The notes under the pieces were generated by a model. It did not search any database. It saw nothing but the letters and a program-made list of their open reading frames with translations, and had not been told where the DNA came from. Of a stretch of DNA of 64,000 bases, positions 35,065 through 43,691 are shown piece by piece (the first letter of the stretch is position 1; each line of letters opens with the position of its first letter). The translations under genes and the position numbers were made by a program. Source of the stretch: Bacteroidota bacterium (GTDB lineage Bacteria; Bacteroidota; Bacteroidia; 2-12-FULL-35-15); assembly GCA_016722565.1 (NCBI GenBank), contig JADKIU010000001.1:1204970-1268969 (forward strand), read 5' to 3'.

Positions 35065-38000
35065 TTAAATCGTTGCTTTTTTAATTGTTACTTTATCCAT
35101 TCCACTCCAGGTTTTGAATTCATTGGTGTAATATAAGTATGCGGATGAAGCAGGTGCATCGTATTCTCCCGGCATTTCTGCTTTTAAGTCGAGGTTGATT
35201 GTTTTAACCGATTTTGCATCCATACCGCGATAGTATACTGCAATGTTATTTCCAACAATTTCGTAATAATCAAACACTTTTTTCTCTTGCAATTCTTTTA
35301 ACTGCCAAGGTTGAACGGTGAAACCTGCTGGAATTCCAATGATAGCCATGGTGCTTGGAACTTCCTCGTTCTTTTTGTTTGTGATGGTTGCGGTCATACG
35401 AACTGTTTCTCCAACATTTGCAGTTTTAGTAGCCAGTTTTGTTTTTAAGTCAATTGCACAAACAGCATCATTAACCGGTAAAGTGGTGTTCCATGTTGCA
35501 GAAACTGAATACGGTAGTGGCGTTTTTACACCTACGTATTTTACTTTTACATCGTGTTTCCCTTCACCTTTCACAAACTCTTCCATTCCTTCAATCACAA
35601 TTGTACCTTTGTCGCCCGCTTTGTATGATTTCTCTGCCACTTTTTTGCCATCCACATATACCTCAACTGTTCCATCTTCATTGGCTTTTTTACTGGATTT
35701 AGCATATTCCGTTAATGCTTTCAACGCCAAGATTGTACCTTGTGTACTGCTAAATACTCCTGAACCACTGCGAGCTCCTACCAAATATTTAACTGCATTT
35801 TGCATCGCGTTTGCATTCTTTCCTGGTGTTTTTAGGATAGCAAGAATACTTAGGGATGTTGTTTCTATCGTTAAGGATTGTCCTTGTGAATAGGTGATGG
35901 AATGTGTTGTTCCTGTCCAGCTACCATCTTTTGCTTGTTTTGCAATCAATGCATCCATTGCTTCATTTCCTTTTGCTGTCTCATTTAATTTGTAAGATGC
36001 ATTGGCCATCATCGCAAGCATATATGGATCTTTTGTTTCCATTGCTTTTTTGTAAGACGTTTCATATTCTTTTTTGATGTCTGTATAATCTGCTTCTGCT
36101 AACGCATAAACAGTATACGCATTCAAGATATCATTGCTGATTCTTCCAAAATCGTGGTATGCATGACCTTCTCTTTGGAATCCGCCTTTTCCATCTTTAT
36201 GACTCATTAACCATTCAGCGGTGCGACTCAACATTTTTTGGTCAACATCCGCACCTGCTTTTTTCATGTCGACAAATTCCATGATTCCATAAGCTGTTAA
36301 TCCTTCATGTGCGGGAGAAGCACCAAACCACTCATACCCTTTATCTTTCGCTTCGAATGTTGTTAAGCGTTTGTATCCTCTGTCCAATAAGTCAGTAGCA
36401 CGAGCAATTGTTTTTGAATCTTTGCTATCGGTTGATTTTAAATAATCCAATACCATTGCATTTGGGTATGCTGTACACGATGTTTGCTCGAAACAACCGT
36501 ATGGCTCTGATAAAATTCCTTCCACACCTTTCATTAAATCATTAACAACATTTGGATAAGCAGTGAAGCTCATTTTGAAGGAACCATTCACAACCTTATT
36601 GGTTTCAAATGAAAAGTTCTTTTCCATATCCTGTCCTGAAAAGGATGCTGTTACAGGAAATCCTTTCGGAGCGATTTTTATTTTTTGTGTGAAGGCGTCT
36701 CCTAAACCACAAGCACGGAATGAAATGGTGAATTCTCCATAACCGATTTTATCCAATACTTTATAATCCAGATAAATTGTTTTTGCTTTTCCTGGCATAA
36801 TGATTTGTGCCGTTGGAACATCTACAATGGCTTTTAATCCATCAGGAGAGGTAATGGTTAATGCTCCACCCAAAGGTTTGTCTGTATTGTTTTTTAAAGT
36901 TAATGGAATGGAAACAATGTCTTCCGTTGCAACTTCAACCGGTATTTTTGTGGTCATTGCGAAAGGCAATTGTGTAAAGAAGTTCTTTTCTGTTCTTCCT
37001 ACAGTTCCATCAGAAGCAATACCTTCAACCGTGGTGCGGAAAGAGGTAATGTCGTCAGATGCATAAAACTCAATCGTTTTTGTCCCTGATTTATCAATTT
37101 CTACATTTGGATTCCAGTAGATGGTATTTCTGAAATCAGTTCTTGTTTCTACAGTTTCGTTCTTGTCGTATACTGGCGCAGCAAACTGGCGCGCACGGTA
37201 GTACGTTTGGATGTTTTGTTGTTGTTGATCTTCTTGTTCTGAGTCGAGTGCTGCGAATCTTGCCGAACGAGCATCAATAGATTTTGAAGCAACCATTATA
37301 TCTGCTAGTTGGTTTTTGTCTCGTTTATTTTCTGCCATTGGTTTATTAGCATCGTCTTTGGGACCAACTTGAGCTGCAAACGATTCAACACTTTTACTTT
37401 TTTTATTGTTTTTCTCTTTTACTTTTGGTGCGTTCATTTCAACCTGTTCTAGGTTGCGGACACCGCGAAACTTTACGCTCTCTCCTGATCCTCCCATTCG
37501 TGCTTCTGCCGGCATCGCTACCATTTCATCAATATCCACTCTGGAAGAGGTAGATGTTGGGACTGTTTTATACATTTGGTTGTAGTAGTTGTTGTTGTAT
37601 AAATACGCTACTATACCTTGATTATAGTTTTGAATATATTGGGATTGTGGGGAATATCCGGATGCGGAATAAGTTAATGTAACCGGTGAGGATAAGTCTA
37701 CTTTGTTAAAAATAAATTTTCCATTTTCATCTGTTTCATATTCACTTCCGTTGTTGATTTTTATTTTTGCATTGGTCAACACTTTCCCTGTTGATGCATC
37801 GATAACAGTTCCGGAAATAATGGCTCTTTCTCCCAAGTATGCTACAGCAGGAATGTTATCGTTCATTAATTTCTCCCATGTGAATCTTCTCCATCCTGCA
37901 GTCAATAAAAGATAATCCAATGCTTTGTCTGCTTTTGGTTCTTTTTCGTTGAAATAGAATGCAGGTTCTTCTACCTTTTCTTTAATATCTTGTTGCAATA

Positions 38001-39516
38001 AAAGTTGAGATAAAATGTTTCCTGATTTGTCGTCCGCAAATGAAATTAATTGATCGTTTACAACAGACATGGAAAGGTTTGCAGGCATAGGGATGCCACG
38101 TTCATCTTTTACTGTAACCGTCATTTTTACTTTTTCTCTTGGAAGGTATTTTTCCTTATCTGTTTCCACAGCAATTGTTAGTTGTTTGTCTTTATTTACA
38201 AACGCTAAACGTTCAGCACGCGGAACATCTTTTGAATCGAATAAGGTGATTTGTGAAACACCAATTGGAAAATTACTTGTAGGGAAAACAATTTTATTGC
38301 TTCCTTTTTTTGTAACAATTTCTGTTGAATAATATATTTTTCCTCTCACTTGTGCAATAAGCGACAAGGTTTCGGTTTCGCTGGTGTTGACGTTTACTGT
38401 TAATTCTCCCGGTTTAGAATTGTCAACATTCATTACATAACCGCGTTCCATTGGTTTTGGTAATGCAAATGTTTCGGAGATGCCTTCCGGTTTTGTTATT
38501 TTTACAGAATATTTTTCATTCGGCTGTGGAGTAAATTTGAATGATCCCATACCCATGTGAAAACTAGTAAGTGACGCAACCTCTGTCCCTTTTTCGTTGA
38601 TGACGATTCCTTCAATGTCTGCAGCTTTATCAAATTCATTTAAGGCGCGGAAAGCGACATTGCTTTCTAATCCGGTAACTAAATCACCACCTTCAGGAAA
38701 TGCCGTAAATTTTATTTTATTTAATAGGATAGGAATAGAGCGGGAGATGCTTTCTGTTAAGCCATTGTAATCGATCATGACATTTAAAAGCCCGTCATTT
38801 GTTTTTAATTCTTTTGGAAGGTCGAATTTGATGTAACGCATTCCATTTTCATCTGTTTCATCTGCTTTTGCTACAATTTGTTGTCCGTTTAAGTTGGCAA
38901 CAAATTTAATTTTGTAATTGCTAAGTGGTTTATTTTCGTTGGTATTTAACTCAAGTTTTGCAATTACTTCATCACCTGCTCCAAATGCTTTTTTCTCGAA
39001 ATCCAATTTCATTTTTAAATTGGGAAGAACAACATCTTGAACTTGTACTTCTTTTTCGAAAACGTTGTCATTTCCTTCATTTTTCATCCAATTGGTATAG
39101 GCTCTAACTTTATAAATTCCGCCAAGAGCTTCTGCATCTAATACAAAATCACCTGCAGCAACGCCATTTTTTGCAATGATGTTGATGCTTTTTTCAATGG
39201 TGCCTTTGGGATTTAAAAATTCAACATGCACAATGTCACTTTTATTTGAAGCTTTCATTGTCTGTCCATCACGAACAAAAGTGGCAAACCAGATATTATC
39301 TCCCGGTTCATAAAAAGGCTTATCGAACTGAACATATAACCGATCTTCCGGTAGTTTTTGTTGATAAGCGCTTAGTTTTGTTTTTATGGAACGGATAAAT
39401 TCATTATCCATTGCTAATTGGTAATAATTGCTTGGTGTGATCCAGGCTACCATTGCCAACATGGCTAGACTAATTCCAGCGATTGGCACAATTCTGTTGA
39501 TTTTTATATTTCTCAT
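35065..39516 (-). CDS. Alpha-2-macroglobulin family protein with intact thioester motif
   Basis: 1,483 residues. An N-terminal hydrophobic anchor (residues about 9-28), several MG domains with RLYVQFDKPFYEPGDNIW near residue 60, an embedded carboxypeptidase-regulatory-like domain (ISGTVIDASTGKVLTNAKIK) and Lys-rich linker, then a thioester domain with CFEQ (YGCFEQTSC; the Cys-Glu-Gln needed for the thioester) and its alpha/alpha toroid, and a final receptor-binding-like domain. These proteins trap attacking proteases in the envelope, usually with a penicillin-binding protein partner, which is not adjacent here. No lipobox, so it is held by the N-terminal helix. Probably a monocistronic unit. 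Confidence 0.9.
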   Translation of the reverse strand: MRNIKINRIVPIAGISLAMLAMVAWITPSNYYQLAMDNEFIRSIKTKLSAYQQKLPEDRLYVQFDKPFYEPGDNIWFATFVRDGQTMKASNKSDIVHVEFLNPKGTIEKSINIIAKNGVAAGDFVLDAEALGGIYKVRAYTNWMKNEGNDNVFEKEVQVQDVVLPNLKMKLDFEKKAFGAGDEVIAKLELNTNENKPLSNYKIKFVANLNGQQIVAKADETDENGMRYIKFDLPKELKTNDGLLNVMIDYNGLTESISRSIPILLNKIKFTAFPEGGDLVTGLESNVAFRALNEFDKAADIEGIVINEKGTEVASLTSFHMGMGSFKFTPQPNEKYSVKITKPEGISETFALPKPMERGYVMNVDNSKPGELTVNVNTSETETLSLIAQVRGKIYYSTEIVTKKGSNKIVFPTSNFPIGVSQITLFDSKDVPRAERLAFVNKDKQLTIAVETDKEKYLPREKVKMTVTVKDERGIPMPANLSMSVVNDQLISFADDKSGNILSQLLLQQDIKEKVEEPAFYFNEKEPKADKALDYLLLTAGWRRFTWEKLMNDNIPAVAYLGERAIISGTVIDASTGKVLTNAKIKINNGSEYETDENGKFIFNKVDLSSPVTLTYSASGYSPQSQYIQNYNQGIVAYLYNNNYYNQMYKTVPTSTSSRVDIDEMVAMPAEARMGGSGESVKFRGVRNLEQVEMNAPKVKEKNNKKSKSVESFAAQVGPKDDANKPMAENKRDKNQLADIMVASKSIDARSARFAALDSEQEDQQQQNIQTYYRARQFAAPVYDKNETVETRTDFRNTIYWNPNVEIDKSGTKTIEFYASDDITSFRTTVEGIASDGTVGRTEKNFFTQLPFAMTTKIPVEVATEDIVSIPLTLKNNTDKPLGGALTITSPDGLKAIVDVPTAQIIMPGKAKTIYLDYKVLDKIGYGEFTISFRACGLGDAFTQKIKIAPKGFPVTASFSGQDMEKNFSFETNKVVNGSFKMSFTAYPNVVNDLMKGVEGILSEPYGCFEQTSCTAYPNAMVLDYLKSTDSKDSKTIARATDLLDRGYKRLTTFEAKDKGYEWFGASPAHEGLTAYGIMEFVDMKKAGADVDQKMLSRTAEWLMSHKDGKGGFQREGHAYHDFGRISNDILNAYTVYALAEADYTDIKKEYETSYKKAMETKDPYMLAMMANASYKLNETAKGNEAMDALIAKQAKDGSWTGTTHSITYSQGQSLTIETTSLSILAILKTPGKNANAMQNAVKYLVGARSGSGVFSSTQGTILALKALTEYAKSSKKANEDGTVEVYVDGKKVAEKSYKAGDKGTIVIEGMEEFVKGEGKHDVKVKYVGVKTPLPYSVSATWNTTLPVNDAVCAIDLKTKLATKTANVGETVRMTATITNKKNEEVPSTMAIIGIPAGFTVQPWQLKELQEKKVFDYYEIVGNNIAVYYRGMDAKSVKTINLDLKAEMPGEYDAPASSAYLYYTNEFKTWSGMDKVTIKKATI

Positions 39517-39584
39517 GGCTATAGATTTTAATTTCTTTTCGCCAATAAGATGCAGGAGGTTTTAAGATTCCATAAATGGAATGA

Positions 39585-39698
39585 AAAATTTAGGATTTAT
39601 ATATTAAGGAATGTGGAATTGTAAGGATCTATAAAGGGTTTAAAGGGTAAGTCAATGAATTTCATTCCTAAATCCCAAATCCTTTAATCCTAAATTTT
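39585..39698. repeat. TTTAGGATT-type palindromic repeat
   Basis: AAAATTTAGGATT (39585-39597) pairs exactly with AATCCTAAATTTT (39686-39698); inner words TTAAGGAATG and CATTCCTAAATCC also match imperfectly. The right arm includes the stop codon of the neighbouring VF530 gene. The words resemble those flanking four-helix gene 2. Confidence 0.65.
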
Positions 39699-39918
39699 AG
39701 TCTTCTAATATAGATATATAGAGGTCTTCCACCTTTTTACGTGCCCACGGAGTGGTTCGGAGGAATTTTAAGCTGGATTTGATGCTGGGGTCTTTTTTAA
39801 AGCAGTTGATGTCGATATGGTAGGCTAAGTTTTCCCAACCATAATAGTTAACCAAATGATTAAGAATCATTTCAAGGGTTTTGCCATGCAACGGGTCTTT
39901 TTGCTTCTGAGATTCCAT
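39697..39918 (-). CDS. VF530 family (DUF2132) small protein
   Basis: Seventy-three residues. KDPLHGKTLEMILNHLVNYY and GWENLAYHIDINCFKKDPSI and KSSLKFLRTTPWARKKVEDLY are characteristic of the VF530 family, small proteins with a suspected DNA-binding fold but no known role. The stop comes from the flanking repeat, and the start is eight bases downstream of the helicase stop on the same strand, so they are probably one transcript. Confidence 0.88.
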   Translation of the reverse strand: MESQKQKDPLHGKTLEMILNHLVNYYGWENLAYHIDINCFKKDPSIKSSLKFLRTTPWARKKVEDLYISILED

Positions 39919-39926
39919 GAAACCAC

Positions 39927-41285
39927 TTAATTTCTTCTAAAGGTTCTGATTTTGGCGTCTTTTCCTTTGAGTTTTTCTTTTCTTCCTGGGCCGCCAAGGT
40001 TTACTTTCTTATTTTTTTCCTTCTTTTCGTGGAAAGCAGGTCCGGGAACATGTTTGTCTTTTCCTTTTTTCTGCTTGATTTTGTCAATCATTTTTGGTGT
40101 TTCATCATCCGTAAGCATTTTTGAAATCACCACATCTTCCGGAATCGATTCGTATGGAATCGCTTTGTTCATTACTCTTTCAATCTCTACTTGGTATTCT
40201 TGTTCGGCTTCATTGATAAAAGTGATGGCCGTTCCTGCTTTGTTTGCACGTCCTGTTCTACCAATTCTGTGAATATAATCTTCAGGAGTTTCCGGAGTAT
40301 CAAAATTGATAACGTGTGTTACATCGGAGATGTCTAATCCACGTGCAAGAATGTCGGTTGCAATTAATACGCGTTTTGTGCCTTCATGGAATTGTCGCAA
40401 TGAATTGATACGCGCTGTTTGAGCTAAATTGGAATGGATGACCGCAACATCATCTGTGAATTTGTTTTTCAGTTGTTCAAAGAGATTGTCTGCTAATTTT
40501 TTTGTTGAAACAAACACAAGTACTTTACTAAGTTCTGAATCTGTTCTTAATAAATAATCAAGTAAATTAACTTTGGTATTGAAATTTGGAACATGGTAAC
40601 AAAGCTGAATAATTTGTTCTAAAGGAGTTCCGTGAGGAGCCACTTCGATTTTTTCAGGTTCATAGAAATATTTAGAAATCACTTGTTCAATTTCTTCGTT
40701 CATAGTTGCAGAAAACATCAAGTTTTGACGTTTTGCTGGCAATGTCTCCAGGAAGCTTAATAAAGGTTGACGGAAGCCTAAGCTCAACATCTGATCTACT
40801 TCATCAATAACAAGTTGTTTGATATCTTTTAAACGAAGGATACCCGTTAACGCCAAATCAACTAATCGGCCGGGTGTAGCAACGATAATATCAGAGCCAT
40901 TATAGACCAATTGTTTTTGAGTATTGATATTCGTTCCACCATATACTGCCAAAAAACGAATGCTTTTATACGTACATAGTTTTTCTATTTCTTTTACGAT
41001 TTGTAGCACCAATTCGCGTGTTGGAACAATGATTAATACGCGAGGATGCTTTTGGTCAGAGTATTTTAACTGACGTAAAATCGGTAGGAGGTAAGCAAAT
41101 GTTTTACCTGTTCCGGTTTGAGCAATCCCGACAATGTCTTTCCCGGACATAATCAGTGAAAATGCTTTTTCCTGAATGGGCGTAGGTTGTACATAGCCTA
41201 AGTCATTCAGGGCATTTATTAATGGTTTGTCGAGATTAAGTTGGTCGAAGCTCACGGTTATATTATTTTCCGCGAAGGTACTCAA
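39927..41285 (-). CDS. DEAD-box RNA helicase (DEVD variant)
   Basis: Four hundred and fifty-two residues. Q motif FDQLNLDKPLINALND, motif I AQTGTGKT (55-62), motif II VIDEVDQM (DEVD replaces DEAD), SAT motif, and HRIGRTGR in the C-terminal domain. A basic 60-residue tail follows (KIKQKKGKDKHVPG...GRKEKLKG), expected to bind RNA. In Bacteroidota such RhlE-like helicases act in cold growth and ribosome or mRNA handling; the exact paralogue is not resolved. Upstream is a two-component pair with 23 bases between. Confidence 0.93.
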   Translation of the reverse strand: MSTFAENNITVSFDQLNLDKPLINALNDLGYVQPTPIQEKAFSLIMSGKDIVGIAQTGTGKTFAYLLPILRQLKYSDQKHPRVLIIVPTRELVLQIVKEIEKLCTYKSIRFLAVYGGTNINTQKQLVYNGSDIIVATPGRLVDLALTGILRLKDIKQLVIDEVDQMLSLGFRQPLLSFLETLPAKRQNLMFSATMNEEIEQVISKYFYEPEKIEVAPHGTPLEQIIQLCYHVPNFNTKVNLLDYLLRTDSELSKVLVFVSTKKLADNLFEQLKNKFTDDVAVIHSNLAQTARINSLRQFHEGTKRVLIATDILARGLDISDVTHVINFDTPETPEDYIHRIGRTGRANKAGTAITFINEAEQEYQVEIERVMNKAIPYESIPEDVVISKMLTDDETPKMIDKIKQKKGKDKHVPGPAFHEKKEKNKKVNLGGPGRKEKLKGKDAKIRTFRRN

Positions 41286-41308
41286 TTTATGGGGATTTTT
41301 AAGCGATT

Positions 41309-42064
41309 TTATTTATCCAGCCACTTTTTGAAATCGTTGACACGTTCTCTACTTACAATAGAGTCGTCTTCCGACAAAGAAGGAAAACTGAGTTTAAGTC
41401 TGCTGTTAAAATACGTACTGATTTTTTGGATACTATTGATGTGAATAATCACCTTTCGGTTAATTCTAAAGAACGTGTCTGAGTCGATTAATGATTCTAA
41501 ATTATCGAGTGTATAATCAATAACATATTTTTTGCCGGAAGTAGTGATGAGTAAAACCATTCCATCTTCCGAAACGAAACAGGAGATTTCATCCGTTTTA
41601 ACCGATGAAATCACATCTCCCATTTTTACCATAAACCTGTTTTTGTGTTGTTTTGCTTCGGTATGATAACTCTCACCTACTTGTTGGATTGTGTTTGATT
41701 GTATAGGTTGATTTAATTTTTTAAATTTTTCCAAGGCTCTTTTTAAATCATCAATGCCAATTGGCTTTAATAAATAATCGACACTGTTCAGTGTAAATGC
41801 TTTTATAGCATATTCATCATAGGCTGTTGTGAAAATAACAGGCGTGTCAATAGAAATTTTTGAAAAAATATCAAAACTGATTCCGTCTGCTAAATGAACA
41901 TCAACAAAAAGCAAGTCGGCAGGGACTCCATTTTTTAATGCATCTACGCTTTTTTTTACGGTATCAAAGGTGTCAACAACGGTGATGGAGGCATCAATTT
42001 TTTTCAAAAGATGCATTAAATGCTCAGCGGAGAGCTTTTCGTCTTCTATGATGATGGCCTTCAT
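41309..42064 (-). CDS. LytTR-family response regulator
   Basis: Two hundred and fifty-one residues: receiver domain (residues 1-120; IIIEDEKLSAEH, phospho-acceptor Asp55 in LLFVDVHLADG, Lys in TPVIFTTAYDEYAIKAF) and a LytTR DNA-binding domain (about 155-250; INRKVIIHINSIQKI). Its ATG overlaps the stop of the sensor by four bases, so the two are translationally coupled. It should control genes near itself or a membrane process. Confidence 0.93.
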   Translation of the reverse strand: MKAIIIEDEKLSAEHLMHLLKKIDASITVVDTFDTVKKSVDALKNGVPADLLFVDVHLADGISFDIFSKISIDTPVIFTTAYDEYAIKAFTLNSVDYLLKPIGIDDLKRALEKFKKLNQPIQSNTIQQVGESYHTEAKQHKNRFMVKMGDVISSVKTDEISCFVSEDGMVLLITTSGKKYVIDYTLDNLESLIDSDTFFRINRKVIIHINSIQKISTYFNSRLKLSFPSLSEDDSIVSRERVNDFKKWLDK

Positions 42065-43083
42065 TGCGCGTTTAGCAGTGGTAGTTTCACGATAAATGAT
42101 TGATTATCTTGAATGATTTCTATTGATCGATCTGTATAAAAGTGATATCTGTCCTTGATGTTTTGAAGTCCGGATTTTGAGCTCACTTCCGGATTGGTTC
42201 GAAGCTGCAAGTTGTTGATGACAACAATTTTGTTTTCTACTGTTTGAATAGAAATTGTCAATGGCAAGGCTTCAGAAATTTCATTGTGTTTAATCGCATT
42301 TTCGATCAACATCTGAATTGCCATTGGTGGAATGAGTAGGGAGCGTTTTTGCTCTTCGATGGTTAGATGGAAGATGATGTTTTTATCAAATCGGATTTGA
42401 AGCAAATAAATATACGATTTGATAAATGCCAACTCATTTTCCAACGAAACCAACTCATTATTACGATTGTCTAACAAGTATCGGTAGACTTTTGATAATT
42501 GATTGATAAAGTCAACGGCCTTGTCCTGGTCTTTGTAAACCAACGAAGATAGCACACTCATGTTGTTAAACAAAAAATGTGGGTTGATTTGATTTTTTAA
42601 ATTTTGTAATTGTGCTTCTACACTTTCTGTTTTATATTTTTCAGCTTCAATCATGGATTGTTTCCATTGGTTAAAGAACTGGGTACTTATTTCTATCGAC
42701 AAAATGATAACGGATACCAACGTTCCAATAACAATGGTGGTGACCATAAATGTTTTATCGGTCTCGGCTGCATCGGCATGGCAGATGTAGATGTTGAAGA
42801 AATACATTGGGATGTATATGGCCGCAGAACTAAAAATGACACTGGTAGGAAAGTGTACAAGAATCCTTTTGCCTGGTTTTTCAACCCAAGGAAATTTTTG
42901 ATTCATCCAATTGTCGATACGTAAATTTCCCTCCCATGCCATGATGGTAATAAAGATGGAAATTAAAAAATCGAAAAATTTACTGTGATTTTCATCCGGG
43001 AAAGGAATAATCAAATGCAGGAGCATCGAAATTCCTATTCCCGCAATGATCATGTAAATAAATCTACTTTTCTTTGTACGCAT
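42061..43083 (-). CDS. LytS/YesM-like membrane sensor histidine kinase
   Basis: Three hundred and forty residues with four predicted transmembrane segments (about 8-28, 38-55, 80-100, 114-135), then the HisKA-like region LKNQINPHFLFNNMSVLSSL with His169 and a C-terminal ATPase (QMLIENAIKHNEI, SKSGLQNIKDRY). Partner of the LytTR regulator with which it overlaps by four bases. The signal is unknown; there is no periplasmic domain of any size. Upstream a quinone reductase and TonB receptor lie on the same strand. Confidence 0.92.
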   Translation of the reverse strand: MRTKKSRFIYMIIAGIGISMLLHLIIPFPDENHSKFFDFLISIFITIMAWEGNLRIDNWMNQKFPWVEKPGKRILVHFPTSVIFSSAAIYIPMYFFNIYICHADAAETDKTFMVTTIVIGTLVSVIILSIEISTQFFNQWKQSMIEAEKYKTESVEAQLQNLKNQINPHFLFNNMSVLSSLVYKDQDKAVDFINQLSKVYRYLLDNRNNELVSLENELAFIKSYIYLLQIRFDKNIIFHLTIEEQKRSLLIPPMAIQMLIENAIKHNEISEALPLTISIQTVENKIVVINNLQLRTNPEVSSKSGLQNIKDRYHFYTDRSIEIIQDNQSFIVKLPLLNAQ

Positions 43084-43110
43084 GGTATAAATTTAACAAT
43101 TAATCTCTTC

Positions 43111-43689
43111 TTATTTTAATTTATAGCCATCGTTTTCAATTTGAGTTAGCCATTTTTTTCGAAATGCTTCTGTAGAATTTCTCATGGGTGTGATGGCTGT
43201 TGTTTTTACAACCTTTATTCCACAGAATTCCAGGATGTTGTTTTTTAATTGTTTGATCCCTGCATTTCCGTAAATCAATTTGTAGTACCAGTTGGGTGTA
43301 TCCATGGTGCTAATGATGTGGGCAGTTTTTCCGGTTAAGAGTTTATCCCAAAACACTGAATTTTCTCTATATTGAAATGCCATTCCGGGCAAGAATACTC
43401 TGTCGAAAAAACCTTTTAATCCTGCAGGAATTCCTCCCCACCAAATAGGGGTGATGATTACGATGTGGTCTGCCCATTCAATTTTTTGCCATGCAGCGAA
43501 TAAGTCTAGTTCTAATTCGGTGCGTTTTTGATAACCATGTTTTAAAATCGGATTGAAATTGATTTCTGACAATTCAATTGTTTTTAATTCCTTGGTTGTT
43601 TTTTCCGATCCTTTTTTATAGGCCATCGCAAGTGCACTGCAATAGCTTTCAGGATTGGGATGTCCGTTTAGTATTAATATTTTTTTCAT
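43111..43689 (-). CDS. NAD(P)H dehydrogenase (quinone), flavodoxin-like fold
   Basis: One hundred and ninety-two residues: MKKILILNGHPNPESYCSAL and ITPIWWGGIPAGLKGFFDRVF are the FMN/FAD-binding signatures of the KefF/MdaB/NQO family, which reduce quinones by two electrons. Two bases separate it from the TonB receptor upstream on the same strand, suggesting co-transcription and so possibly handling a redox-active imported ligand. Cytoplasmic. Confidence 0.9.
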   Translation of the reverse strand: MKKILILNGHPNPESYCSALAMAYKKGSEKTTKELKTIELSEINFNPILKHGYQKRTELELDLFAAWQKIEWADHIVIITPIWWGGIPAGLKGFFDRVFLPGMAFQYRENSVFWDKLLTGKTAHIISTMDTPNWYYKLIYGNAGIKQLKNNILEFCGIKVVKTTAITPMRNSTEAFRKKWLTQIENDGYKLK

Positions 43690-43691
43690 CT